The notes under the pieces were generated by a model, which worked only from the letters and a program-made list of their open reading frames with translations, had not been told where the DNA came from and did not search any database. A stretch of 54,178 nt of DNA from Bacillota bacterium (GTDB taxonomy: Bacteria; Bacillota; Sulfobacillia; JAJYWN01), in assembly GCA_021791495.1 (NCBI GenBank), contig JAJYWN010000028.1, positions 1 through 54,178 of the forward strand, written 5' to 3'. The translations under genes and the position numbers were made by a program. Shown one piece after another: positions 8,239-16,955 of the stretch (positions within the stretch are counted from its first letter, which is position 1; each line of letters opens with the position of its first letter).

Positions 8239-8516
8239 ATGACCACCTCGGGCTGATTATCCCTCACCAAGGCACCGTTATTCTGGCCTTGTTGGCTTTC
8301 CGGCGCCGCCTCCGCCGTTTCCGGCCAAGCCGCGGAGCCGCAGAGGAGGCATTGCCCGTCCAGCAGTGCACGGGCCCGCATCCTCAAGGGGGCTTCGGCC
8401 ATCCCCAAGGCGTAACCACGCCGCCCGCCGGCACGGCGGCCGAGGGCGTAACCGGTGGCGAAGGCCGCCAACGCCGTCATGAAGGTAACTCCGATAGCAG
8501 TCCACACGGTGATCAC
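8184..8516 (-). CDS. Small single-pass membrane protein, unknown
   Basis: I do not recognise this protein. About 110 aa: an N-terminal hydrophobic segment (about residues 1-25), a basic stretch (GRRAGGRRG), a MAEAPLRMRARALLDGQCLLCG section with a CxxC pair, and a polar C-terminal tail. The GTG at 8516 is preferred because it overlaps the stop of the UbiA-like gene as GTGA; an upstream GTG at 8537 is possible. Its end runs 55 bases into the next gene. It belongs to the tightly packed spoVK-GTPase-UbiA-like group. The CxxC could bind a metal, but one pair alone is weak evidence. Confidence 0.5.
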   Translation of the reverse strand: MITVWTAIGVTFMTALAAFATGYALGRRAGGRRGYALGMAEAPLRMRARALLDGQCLLCGSAAWPETAEAAPESQQGQNNGALVRDNQPEVVMCPSQSAEPGKPNSAMTG

Positions 8517-9130
8517 AGCCGGCTTCCCGACCGCCACCTCTTGATGATCCGTTCGCCGACCCAGATGAGACCGGCGCTGGCTATGACCGCCACACCCAGG
8601 CTGAAGTCCCCCAACAGCGCCGCCACCGCCAGCGCCGCTCCCGCCACCCCGGTCTCCACCCGCCCGAACCGCGCCGCCAAATTAGCCTGGCCCACTAGTC
8701 CATCCTCGTGCCAGTCCATCACGTCGTCCCAGCACTGGACGGCGGCCATCCCCGCCAGGGCCGCCCCCGCCAACCGCCCGCCCGCCAGAAGGGCCGCCAG
8801 TCCCACGGCCAGACAAGACTCCACCCACGCCGGCAGGCCGGACGGCATCCGCTGCCGGGGCAACCCGAACATCCCCACGGCGTAACTGGCCAGGAACATC
8901 ACCGTCGCTACCTTGGGCGCCAGTGCGCCCGCTACCGCAAGGGCCGCCGCGCCGTAGGGAAAGGCCCAGGCCGCTCGGTCCTCGGGGGCGGCGTCCAGAA
9001 AATCGTCCAGGATCTTCACGGCCACGCCCGTCAGCAGTGTGGCCAGGAAGGTCTGGACCAGCCCGGCGAGGCTCGCGATGGTTGCGTCTCCGGGGAATAG
9101 ACCCGCGGTTTCAAAGAAGCCGCCGGACAC
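8513..9130 (-). CDS. UbiA-like integral membrane protein
   Basis: A 205-aa, largely hydrophobic protein with about six membrane segments and two aspartate-rich motifs, KILDDFLDAAPED (about 39-51) and CWDDVMDWHEDG (about 133-144). These sit where the two NDxxDxxxD-type motifs of UbiA prenyltransferases lie, and are followed by QANLAARFGRVETG. It is shorter than a typical UbiA enzyme (about 290 aa), so it may be a reduced family member or only a distant relative. The start is GTG behind GGGAGG and overlaps the GTPase gene by 20 bases. Prenyl transfer is inferred from the Asp motifs alone; the acceptor cannot be guessed from the neighbours. Confidence 0.6.
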   Translation of the reverse strand: MSGGFFETAGLFPGDATIASLAGLVQTFLATLLTGVAVKILDDFLDAAPEDRAAWAFPYGAAALAVAGALAPKVATVMFLASYAVGMFGLPRQRMPSGLPAWVESCLAVGLAALLAGGRLAGAALAGMAAVQCWDDVMDWHEDGLVGQANLAARFGRVETGVAGAALAVAALLGDFSLGVAVIASAGLIWVGERIIKRWRSGSRL

Positions 9131-9767
9131 CGGCGCGAACCTCCCGGAAACCCCGCATGGTCAGGGCCGAGACGGGCATCACGCGGTCCCGCCCGAAGGC
9201 CTCCCGGATGACCCCCAGTCCCCGGTCGGCTTCGGGCAGGTCCATTTTGTTGGCCAGAATCAGGTATTGCGGGCGGAGCCGCGCGTACCGTGCCACCTCG
9301 TAGTCGATGCGCCCGAGCCCCAGCGCCGGTCCGTCCTCCCCCACCCGGGCGGCGTCGATGACGTGCAGGACGACGTCGGCGCGAAGGAGGGCTCCGATGG
9401 TCTGGGCCATCCCTTTGCGGACATCGGCGTCGCCGTGGATGTGCTCGGCCAGCCCGGCCGAATCCACCACCGAAAACCCCTGTTTCCCTTTGCCAACGGA
9501 GAGTTCCAGGTCGATGGCCGCCAGGTCCCTCGTCTTGTACGGCTCGGGACTCACCAGAGTGCGCCGGGCAGTGTCGAAAGGGACTCTGGCGACGGCTTCC
9601 ACGCCGGACCCGGCCCCTGGTCCGGCCCCCCCCGCCCCCTCCCGCGAAGGGACCAGGGCCAAGCGCCGGAGGCGCAGGTCGCGCGCTCCGAGATAAGCGG
9701 CGAAGTTCACGGCGAAAAGGGTCTTGCCGGCGTTGGTCGCGCCGACCAGGAGGAAGGAACGGCCCAT
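9111..9767 (-). CDS. Small P-loop GTPase
   Basis: A compact 218-aa GTP-binding protein: G1 GATNAGKT (9-16), G3-like VDSAGL (101-106) and G4 NKMD (173-176), with SAL near the C-terminus as a possible G5. There is no second domain, only a short Gly/Ala insert (about 43-55). The P-loop resembles the TrmE-Era-type class, but I cannot name a subfamily. The ATG lies 2 bases after the spoVK stop, so the two are cotranscribed, and the end overlaps the UbiA-like gene. GTP binding is well supported; the target is unknown. Confidence 0.8.
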   Translation of the reverse strand: MGRSFLLVGATNAGKTLFAVNFAAYLGARDLRLRRLALVPSREGAGGAGPGAGSGVEAVARVPFDTARRTLVSPEPYKTRDLAAIDLELSVGKGKQGFSVVDSAGLAEHIHGDADVRKGMAQTIGALLRADVVLHVIDAARVGEDGPALGLGRIDYEVARYARLRPQYLILANKMDLPEADRGLGVIREAFGRDRVMPVSALTMRGFREVRAGVRRLL

Positions 9768-9769
9768 CG

Positions 9770-10798
9770 CTAGACCACTTCCTCGAGGTCCGACGGAAGC
9801 AGTAACATCAGTTCGTCCCGCGTCGCCTCCGGCCGCCCCACCAGCCTGGTGGCGTGTCGCCGGATGGCCCGCTCGATGAGGTTCCGCACCAGGCGGGCGT
9901 TGCCGGAGTTCTCGTCCAGCCGGCTGCGCGCGGCGACAATGTTGGACAGCTTGGCCTGGGACTCTTCGGCCAGCACGTATTGCCTTTTCTCCAGCATCAG
10001 GCGGGCGATGCGCAGCAGTTCCTCAAGGCTGAAATCGGGGAAGTCGATGTGGATCGGGAAACGCGACTTGATACCGGGGTTCTGCCGGATGAAGTGCTCC
10101 ATCTCCCTGCGGTAGCCCGCCAGGATGACGATGAGGTTCTCTTTATTGTCTTCCATGGCCTTGACCATAGTGTCAATGGCTTCCTTGCCGAAGTCCTTCT
10201 CCCCGCCACGCGCCAACGAGTAGGCTTCGTCCACGAAAAGGATGCCGCCCATGGCCTTTTTCAGCTGCTCGCGTGTTTTTTGGGCCGTGTGGCCGATGTA
10301 CTCGCCCACCAGATCGGCCCGTTCCACCTCGACGAGGTGGCCCTTCTGGAGAACGCCCATCTCCTTGAAAAGGCGGCCGATAATCCGCGCCACCGTCGTC
10401 TTGCCGGTGCCGGGGTTACCCTTGAAAATCATGTGTAAAACCAAGGGGTCGCTGGCCAGCTGTTCGCGTGCCCGCCGGCGCTGCACTTCGATGTAGGCCT
10501 GGATCTCGCGGATGAGCTCCTTCACGGAGTCCAGGCCGATGAGGGTATTCAGCTCGTTCCAGACCTCATCGATGGCGCGCGGGCGTGGTTCGGGAATGGC
10601 GGTGCCGTTGGAGGCCGAGGAGCCGGCCCGGCCGGTGCCACCGCCGCCCTCCAGCGCCTCGGCCCTCTGCAAGGCGCGCAGGGCGTCGTAGGGAGACAGC
10701 TGCCCCATCTCCACCATCTGCGTGACATTTTCGGGAGTGACCAAAAGGTCGGGGGGCAGGCCGTAGGGACCTACCGGGGGAATTAGCTGGCTTGCCAT
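9770..10798 (-). CDS. spoVK: SpoVK-like AAA ATPase
   Basis: Single-domain AAA+ ATPase of the SpoVK/CbxX-CfxQ family, required late in sporulation in Bacillus. Of 342 residues, the first 75 are a variable N-terminal region with a short Gly/Ser linker. Then come NTLIGLDSVKELIREI, Walker A GNPGTGKT (127-134), Walker B ILFVDEAYSL (186-195), and the second-region motif NSGNARLVRNLIERAI with the sensor-2 arginine. The ATG at 10798 is chosen because GGAGGG precedes it by 5 bases. It lies 125 bases downstream of hfq. The position between hfq/miaA and hflX matches the usual spoVK locus in Firmicutes. Confidence 0.9.
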   Translation of the reverse strand: MASQLIPPVGPYGLPPDLLVTPENVTQMVEMGQLSPYDALRALQRAEALEGGGGTGRAGSSASNGTAIPEPRPRAIDEVWNELNTLIGLDSVKELIREIQAYIEVQRRRAREQLASDPLVLHMIFKGNPGTGKTTVARIIGRLFKEMGVLQKGHLVEVERADLVGEYIGHTAQKTREQLKKAMGGILFVDEAYSLARGGEKDFGKEAIDTMVKAMEDNKENLIVILAGYRREMEHFIRQNPGIKSRFPIHIDFPDFSLEELLRIARLMLEKRQYVLAEESQAKLSNIVAARSRLDENSGNARLVRNLIERAIRRHATRLVGRPEATRDELMLLLPSDLEEVV

Positions 10799-10894
10799 AG
10801 TTGCCCTCCAGAGCACTACATTATATCGGGGCTCTGGGGCAAAGGTACCAGACGGATCGGGCGTCGCGCCTATGCGCCTGGGTGACCGTCCTGC

Positions 10895-10905
10895 GGGGGG
10901 GGGGG
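10895..10905. repeat. Run of 11 guanines
   Basis: An uninterrupted G11 tract (C11 on the coding strand) in the hfq-spoVK gap, about 97 bases before the spoVK start. It lies outside coding sequence; its length may vary by slippage or be a sequencing uncertainty. Confidence 0.9.
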
Positions 10906-10923
10906 TCTACGCTGTAGCCGGCC

Positions 10924-11178
10924 CTACTCCCCTTCCCGTCGCGACTCGGCGGGAACGGTGTAGTTGATGGCCCGGACCGGGGTCACAGTGGAGATGGCGT
11001 GCTTGTAGACCAGAAGCTGCTTGCCTTCGTTCTCCAGCACCACGGTGAAGCTGTCGAAACCTTTGATCATGCCTTTCAGCTGTACGCCACTGATGAGGTA
11101 AACGGTCACCGGGACGTTCTCTTTCCGCACTTGGTTCAGAAAGGTATCCTGCAGGTTGACGGGTGTCTTAGTGGTCAT
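10924..11178 (-). CDS. hfq: Hfq, RNA chaperone
   Basis: Sm-like hexameric RNA chaperone that binds U-rich and A-rich RNA. The 84-aa product has the Sm1 motif ([26 protein letters not shown]) and the Sm2 signature YKHAIST. The C-terminal tail is short and acidic, as in Gram-positive Hfq. The ATG at 11178 gives standard family length; the upstream GGAGGG is 12 bases away, slightly far. The gene follows miaA by 69 bases, the same miaA-hfq order as in Bacillus and Escherichia. Confidence 0.96.
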   Translation of the reverse strand: MTTKTPVNLQDTFLNQVRKENVPVTVYLISGVQLKGMIKGFDSFTVVLENEGKQLLVYKHAISTVTPVRAINYTVPAESRREGE

Positions 11179-11247
11179 GACGGGCGATAACCCTCCAGTG
11201 GCCTGCTTCTCTCCAAGTCCGGTCCGGCCTCCCAAGCTCTTTTCAGG

Positions 11248-12207
11248 CTATCCCCTATTATACATACCGGGCCATTTTTCCGCAACGAGCCTGACAGTTT
11301 CTTCCACTACCCCCTCGGGCCACCCCGCGGCGCCGGTCTCGATCCAATGAACCTCCGGCTGGGCGCGGAACCAGGTCAGTTGCCGCTTCGCGAACCTCCT
11401 GGTGTCCTGCTTCAGCCTGGCCGCCGCTTCCTCCAGGCTGATCTCTCCCCTCAAAGACGGAAGGAATTCCTTGTACCCGAGGGCCTGCCCGGCCACCTGC
11501 CCGAAACCGCGGGCCGCCAGGCGCTCCACCTCGCCCACCAGCCCGGCGGCGATCATCCGGTCCACGCGCCGATCGATGCGGCGGTACAACTCCTCGCGCG
11601 GCCAGGCTAGTCCCATCTGAAGGACATCGTAGAGCCTCCCCCTGGCGCCGGTCCGGCCGACCGCTTCGGAGATCGGGTGGCCGGTACGTTCCCAGACCTC
11701 CAAAGCCCGCACCAAGCGCCGCAGGTCATTGGGGTGGATGCGCGCCGCCGCCGCCGGGTCCACCTCACCCAGCTTCCGGTGAAGCGCAGCCATCCCTTCA
11801 CGCTGGGCCGCCAGGCGCCATTTGTCGCGGATGGACGCATCAGTCTCATCGGGAGACAAATCGTAGTTCTCCACCACAGCACGGATGTAGAGGCCACTGC
11901 CGCCCACCAGAAAAGGCAGGTTCCCGCGCTGGTGGACCTCGACGATGGAGCGGTCGGCCTCCTCTTTGAAGGCGGCCACCGAGAAAGGCTCCCGTGGGTC
12001 TACCAAGTCCAGCAGATGATGGGGTACGGCGGCCCGTTCCAAGGGGGACGGTTTGGCGGTACCCACGTCCATTCCCCGATAGACCTGCATGGAGTCGCCG
12101 GAAACGATCTCGACCCGCAGTCGCTGAGCCACACCCATCGCCACCTCGCTTTTCCCGGAGGCGGTGGGGCCGACCAGCACCAGGAGGGGCGGTGAGGGAG
12201 ATTTCAT
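11248..12207 (-). CDS. miaA: MiaA, tRNA dimethylallyltransferase
   Basis: Transfers a dimethylallyl group to N6 of A37 in tRNAs that read UNN codons. The 319-aa product has a P-loop at the N-terminus (GPTASGKSEVA, about 13-23), the conserved SGDSMQVYRGMDVGTAKP, HHLLDLVDP, and LVGGSGLYIRAVV. The ATG overlaps the mutL stop by 4 bases, which couples translation. MiaB, which adds the methylthio group to the MiaA product, is the first gene of the same series. Length and motifs are complete. Confidence 0.96.
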   Translation of the reverse strand: MKSPSPPLLVLVGPTASGKSEVAMGVAQRLRVEIVSGDSMQVYRGMDVGTAKPSPLERAAVPHHLLDLVDPREPFSVAAFKEEADRSIVEVHQRGNLPFLVGGSGLYIRAVVENYDLSPDETDASIRDKWRLAAQREGMAALHRKLGEVDPAAAARIHPNDLRRLVRALEVWERTGHPISEAVGRTGARGRLYDVLQMGLAWPREELYRRIDRRVDRMIAAGLVGEVERLAARGFGQVAGQALGYKEFLPSLRGEISLEEAAARLKQDTRRFAKRQLTWFRAQPEVHWIETGAAGWPEGVVEETVRLVAEKWPGMYNRG

Positions 12208-14117
12208 TGTCCGCGGCGCCCGAACCGCCGCCGCAGTTCAGACAAGGGAAAACGTACCACGGTGGGCCGCCCGTGGGGGCAAGTGAAAGGTTCCGCGCAC
12301 GCAGACAGCTGGGCGATGAGGGCCGACATCTCCTCTAAGGCGAGGTTCTGGTTGGCGCGGACCGACCCGTGGCAGGCCGCCAGCGAACGCCGGATGGCCT
12401 CGCGGCGGCCTTGTCCTGGAAGATTGGGCACGGCGCTTGGCGAGCGGGGCACTTCCCGTTCGAGAGAATCAATGAGTTCGCCGATAGAAGCCGGGCTAAA
12501 ACCACCGGCCAGAGCCCTGGGAACTTCACGCACGGCAAAGGAGCCGCGGGGGCCGAAAGCCTCTATCACCAAGCCGGCGGCTACCAGTTCGGCCACCACA
12601 CTTTCCACGACGGACGCCTCCCGGGGCGAGAGGTTCACGGTCATGGGTGTCAGGAGCACTTGGCTGTCACGGGCGGCCGCGGCCGGGGCAGGGGCGAGTC
12701 GCTCGTAGACCACCCGTTCGTGGGCCGCGTGCTGGTCTATGAGGTAGAGACCGTCTGGACCCGCCGCCACGATGAACTGGCCGGCCAACTGGCCCAAGGG
12801 CTTCAACCTCGCCAGGCGTGAGGCGTCCTCCGGGCCGAAGAGACCGAGGCCGGTATCGCCTGCCGCAGCACCCACGTGGGGGCCCCCGTCACCTCTCGCG
12901 TCCAGCGTTACTGCCGTTGAGGTGGAGGAAGCCGGTCCGGACAATGGTGCCACGGGCAAGGGAGTTCCCGGTTCCCTGATCCAACTCACTGGAACGCCCG
13001 GTACCGCCGCCGCACTCGGCGCCGCCACCGCACCTGGCAGTAGCACCATGCCCTCCACCGCCTTCGCACCCGGCGCCTGGCGGGTCCCGACGGCCACCTT
13101 CACGGCGTGGAAGACGGCCCGGAAAAGGTCCTGTTCCCGAGAGAAGCGGACTTCACGCTTGGCGGGATGCACATTCACGTCGAAATCCGATGGGTTCAAG
13201 TGCAGGGACAGGGCGTAGACGGGGTAGCGCCCCTTGGGTAGCAGGCCGGCCAGGGCTTCCTCCACCGCGCGGCCCACCAGGCGGCTTTCGATGGGGCGCC
13301 CGTTCAGGGCCAGGTACTGGTACTGCCGGTTTCCACGGCCTTTGTCCGGTCGCCCCACCAGACCGCTAACGCCGACAGTCCCGGGGGCGGCCGGCACCAC
13401 CGGGACCGCGGCCTCCTGCTCACCATACTCACCGACCGGGAAGAAATCGGCCGGGCCCATGTTCCAGACCGCCAGCAGCACCTCGCCCAATTCCCCTCGC
13501 CCCGCCGTGCCGAAGATCAGGTTCCCTTCGCGCCTCAGGCGGAAAGAGACGTCCGGGCGCGCGGTGGCCAGCCTTGCCACGGCATCCACGATATGCGTCG
13601 TCTCGGTAGACGCCGATTTCAGGAACTTCAGGCGGGCCGGCGTGTTGTAGAAAAGGTCTTGGACCGCCACGGTGGTGCCCGGAGGCGCGCCGGCCGGTAC
13701 CGATCCCACCAAACGCCCTCCGTCCAACCGCACCTCGAAACCGGGCTCGTCTGCTCCCCCCTCGCCGGCGGCGGCCTTCGTCAAGAGCCGCAGGTGAGAA
13801 ACGGCGGCGATGGAAGGAAGGGCCTCACCGCGAAACCCCAGGGAATTCAGGGTTTGCAGGTCTTCTAATGAAGCTATCTTACTGGTGGCGTGGCGTTCGA
13901 AAGCCAGGATAGCGTCGTCTGGCACCATCCCGCAGCCGTCATCGGTCACCCTGATCTCGGCCAGCCCAGCCTCCCGGAAAGAGACCTCCACGTGGCGCGC
14001 CCCGGCATCCAGGGCGTTCTCCACCAGCTCTTTGACCACCGAGGCCGGCCGCTCCACCACTTCGCCGGCGCTGATGCGGTTGACGGTCTTCTCATCCAAC
14101 AAACGGACCCTGCCCAC
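12204..14117 (-). CDS. mutL: MutL, DNA mismatch repair endonuclease
   Basis: GHKL ATPase that couples MutS mismatch recognition to strand incision. The N-terminal ATPase holds ELVENALDAG (Glu33/Asn34), DDGCGM (59-64), HATSKI and LGFRGEAL. The C-terminal dimerisation domain contains DQHAAHERVVYE (461-472), the DQHA(x)2E(x)4E endonuclease motif, so this is a nicking MutL as expected in an organism without MutH. At 637 aa it is average; a low-complexity Pro/Ala/Gly linker (about 345-440) joins the domains. The start is GTG, 3 bases after the mutS stop. Confidence 0.96.
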   Translation of the reverse strand: MGRVRLLDEKTVNRISAGEVVERPASVVKELVENALDAGARHVEVSFREAGLAEIRVTDDGCGMVPDDAILAFERHATSKIASLEDLQTLNSLGFRGEALPSIAAVSHLRLLTKAAAGEGGADEPGFEVRLDGGRLVGSVPAGAPPGTTVAVQDLFYNTPARLKFLKSASTETTHIVDAVARLATARPDVSFRLRREGNLIFGTAGRGELGEVLLAVWNMGPADFFPVGEYGEQEAAVPVVPAAPGTVGVSGLVGRPDKGRGNRQYQYLALNGRPIESRLVGRAVEEALAGLLPKGRYPVYALSLHLNPSDFDVNVHPAKREVRFSREQDLFRAVFHAVKVAVGTRQAPGAKAVEGMVLLPGAVAAPSAAAVPGVPVSWIREPGTPLPVAPLSGPASSTSTAVTLDARGDGGPHVGAAAGDTGLGLFGPEDASRLARLKPLGQLAGQFIVAAGPDGLYLIDQHAAHERVVYERLAPAPAAAARDSQVLLTPMTVNLSPREASVVESVVAELVAAGLVIEAFGPRGSFAVREVPRALAGGFSPASIGELIDSLEREVPRSPSAVPNLPGQGRREAIRRSLAACHGSVRANQNLALEEMSALIAQLSACAEPFTCPHGRPTVVRFPLSELRRRFGRRGQ

Positions 14118-14120
14118 GCC

Positions 14121-16955
14121 CTATCGCCCCCCTCTGCGCGCCCGGTCCTGCAGATCGGCCAGTTTCTGGAGGGCCTCTAGAGGTGTCAGGTTATAGACGT
14201 TCAGGGCCTTCAGTTCGTCCACGATGGGGTCCGGTCTGGCTTCGAAAAAGGAGAGCTGCAGATCCGGATTGACCACGCGGGGACCTCCTCGGGCAGGCAA
14301 TCTCCCCCGTCCGGGCGGGCCGGCCTGTCCGGCCGGGCCCGCGGTTCCAACCCCATCTTCCGCGGCGCGGCCGGGGTCCGCCTTCTCGTCGTCCGCCGCC
14401 GTCCCCGCTCCCGCGGCGCCGACGGCCGCCTGACGCACACTCTTGGCCATTTCGGCCGAAGCCTCCAAGGTGTGCAGGATGTGCCTGGCCCGGGCCAAGA
14501 TTTCCTCAGGAAGGCCGGCCAACCGCGCTACCTGGATGCCGTAGCTGCGGTCCGCCCCGCCGCGGATGATCTTCCTCAGGAAGATGACGTCGCGGCCCCT
14601 CTCCTGCACAGCCACGGTGTAATTCCGTACCGCCGGCAGCAGTTCTTCCAACTGGGTGAGCTCGTGGTAGTGCGTGGCGAAAAGGGTCTTCGCGCCGATG
14701 CGCTCATGGATGTATTCGGCCACCGCCCAGGCGATGGACAAGCCGTCGAAAGTGGCCGTCCCCCGCCCCACCTCATCCAGGATAACCAAACTGCGCTGGG
14801 TGGCATGGTTCAGTATCCGGGACACCTCGGCCATTTCCACCATGAAGGTGGACTGACCCATCACCAAGTCGTCGGCGGCCCCCACGCGCGTGAAGATGCG
14901 GTCCACCACGCCGATGCGGGCCCGCTCGGCCGGGACGAAACTGCCGACCTGCGCCATCAGGCAGATAAGGGCCACTTGCCGCAGGTAGGTTGACTTCCCC
15001 GCCATGTTGGGCCCGGTGATAATCAGGAGCCGGTCCTCTTCCGCGTCCAGGTGGGCATCGTTCGGGATGTACTCGCCGGGGGGTAAGACCTTCTCCACCA
15101 CCGAGTGGCGTCCGGCGACAATCTCCAGTCCCAAGCCATCGTCCACCTGCGGACGCACGTAGTTCTCCCGCGCCGCCGCTTCGGCCAGGGCCGCCAGGGC
15201 ATCGGCCGCCGCCAGCGCGCCCGCGGTTTTCATGATAGAAGAGAGGTGCCCCGCCACATGCGTCCGGACCCCACTGAACAAGTCGTATTCGAGGGCGGCC
15301 AACCGCTCTTCCGCGCCCAGTACCAACTGCTCTTTTTCCTTGAGCTCCTGGGTTACATAACGCTCGGCTCCCGCCAGGGTCTGCTTCCGCTGGTAGTCCG
15401 CGGGGACCTGGGCCAGGTTGGAGTTAGTGACCTCGATATAGTAGCCGAAGACCCGGTTGTACCCGACCTTCAGGGACCTTACCCCTGTGCGCGTTTTCTC
15501 CTGGGCCTCGAAGGAGGCGATCCAGCCGCGGCCGTCGGTCCTGGCGGCCCGCAGGCTATCGACCTCGGGAGAGTACCCGTCGCGGATGATACCGCCCTCG
15601 GACACCGCGATGGGCGGGTCCGGGTGGATGGCAGCGGCGATGAGCGCGGCCACTTCGTCCAAGGGTTCGAGACTGCCGGCCAGCTCGGCCAAGAGCTCGC
15701 CCCGGTCGGCCAGGATGGCTTTCACGCCGGGTACCAGTTCCAGTGACGACCCCAACGCCAACAGGTCCCGGGGGCCGGCTGTGCCGAAGGCCACGCGCCC
15801 GGCGAGACGCTCCACATCCCGGATGGACTTCAGCCGGTCGCGGAGGTCGGCGCGCAGGAAGGGGTCGGCCCAGAGCGCCTGGACTGCGTCCAAGCGGCTC
15901 TCGATCTGGTCCCGCCGCACCAGCGGCTTATCGACCCATTGACGTAACAGCCGCCCGCCCATCGCGGTAGCCGAGTGATCGAGGAGCCACAGCAGCGTGT
16001 GCTTCCGTCCCCCGTCCCGGATATTCCGCGTTAGCTCCAGGTTCCGACGGGTGGCCTGGTCCAAGAGCATGAACTCGTCCACCGAGTAGGTGGCCAGGCG
16101 CGTCAGGTGAGAGGGGTCGGCTTTCTGCGTCTCTTCCAGATAGGCCAAAGCCGCGCCGGCCGCCCCCAGGGCCAGCGGCAGGTCCTCGCAGCCGTACGGC
16201 ACCAGACTGCGGGCGGCGAAATGCTCCAAGAGGCGCCGCCGGGCCCGTGCCGGGTCGAAATAGGAGTCTGGCACTTGGGTCACCGGCACACCCACCAACT
16301 GCGCGGCGGCGGGGCCGTCACCGCGCGCGACCGCGGCCCCCGTACCGGGCCTCCCACCGGCCCGATCGCCGGCTCCAGTCCCCCCGTCTTCCGCCGTCCC
16401 GCCCAATCCGGGCGGCACGATGATCTCCCCGGGTCCCAGACGGGCCAGTTCATCACGGAGGCGGGACGCCGCGGTCTCCCCTTCGATCTGTGTGGTGGCA
16501 TACTCGCCCGTCGAACAGTCGACATAACACAACCCGAAGGGGCCGTCCTCGCCCTTTCCGCACAGGGCCGCCAGGTAGTTGTTCCGCCTTTCGTCCAAGG
16601 CTCCCTCGGTCATGACGGTCCCCGGCGTGACGATGCGCACCACTTCGCGACGCACCAGCCCCTTGGCCTGCCGCGGGTCCTCCACCTGATCACAGATGGC
16701 GACGCGGAACCCCTTCTCCAGAAGCTTGGCGATGTACCCCTCCGCCGCGTGGTAGGGGATGCCGGCCATCGGCACGCGGCCGGACTCCCCCGCGTCCCGC
16801 CCGGTCAGGGTGATCTCCAGCTCGCGCGCCCCGACCTCGGCGTCCTCGAAGAACATCTCGTAGAAGTCGCCCAGCCGGAAAAAAAGGATCTTATCGGGGT
16901 GCTGCTCTTTGATGCGCCGGTACTGGCGCATCATGGGCGTGAGTGAATCGGTCAC
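14121..16955 (-). CDS. mutS: MutS, mismatch recognition ATPase
   Basis: Recognises base mismatches and small loops. The mismatch-contacting FYE motif is at 31-33 (GDFYEMFFEDAEVG). Clamp, lever and ATPase domains follow, with Walker A GPNMAGKST near residue 650 and a TFMVEMAE / VILDEVGRGT signature. The C-terminal region ends with the helical tail LNVYNLTPLEALQKLADL. At 944 aa it is longer than the usual 850-870. Two low-complexity stretches rich in Gly, Ala and Pro explain this, at about 183-218 and about 840-900. The stop is 3 bases before mutL and the start overlaps miaB by 4 bases. Confidence 0.97.
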   Translation of the reverse strand: MTDSLTPMMRQYRRIKEQHPDKILFFRLGDFYEMFFEDAEVGARELEITLTGRDAGESGRVPMAGIPYHAAEGYIAKLLEKGFRVAICDQVEDPRQAKGLVRREVVRIVTPGTVMTEGALDERRNNYLAALCGKGEDGPFGLCYVDCSTGEYATTQIEGETAASRLRDELARLGPGEIIVPPGLGGTAEDGGTGAGDRAGGRPGTGAAVARGDGPAAAQLVGVPVTQVPDSYFDPARARRRLLEHFAARSLVPYGCEDLPLALGAAGAALAYLEETQKADPSHLTRLATYSVDEFMLLDQATRRNLELTRNIRDGGRKHTLLWLLDHSATAMGGRLLRQWVDKPLVRRDQIESRLDAVQALWADPFLRADLRDRLKSIRDVERLAGRVAFGTAGPRDLLALGSSLELVPGVKAILADRGELLAELAGSLEPLDEVAALIAAAIHPDPPIAVSEGGIIRDGYSPEVDSLRAARTDGRGWIASFEAQEKTRTGVRSLKVGYNRVFGYYIEVTNSNLAQVPADYQRKQTLAGAERYVTQELKEKEQLVLGAEERLAALEYDLFSGVRTHVAGHLSSIMKTAGALAAADALAALAEAAARENYVRPQVDDGLGLEIVAGRHSVVEKVLPPGEYIPNDAHLDAEEDRLLIITGPNMAGKSTYLRQVALICLMAQVGSFVPAERARIGVVDRIFTRVGAADDLVMGQSTFMVEMAEVSRILNHATQRSLVILDEVGRGTATFDGLSIAWAVAEYIHERIGAKTLFATHYHELTQLEELLPAVRNYTVAVQERGRDVIFLRKIIRGGADRSYGIQVARLAGLPEEILARARHILHTLEASAEMAKSVRQAAVGAAGAGTAADDEKADPGRAAEDGVGTAGPAGQAGPPGRGRLPARGGPRVVNPDLQLSFFEARPDPIVDELKALNVYNLTPLEALQKLADLQDRARRGGR

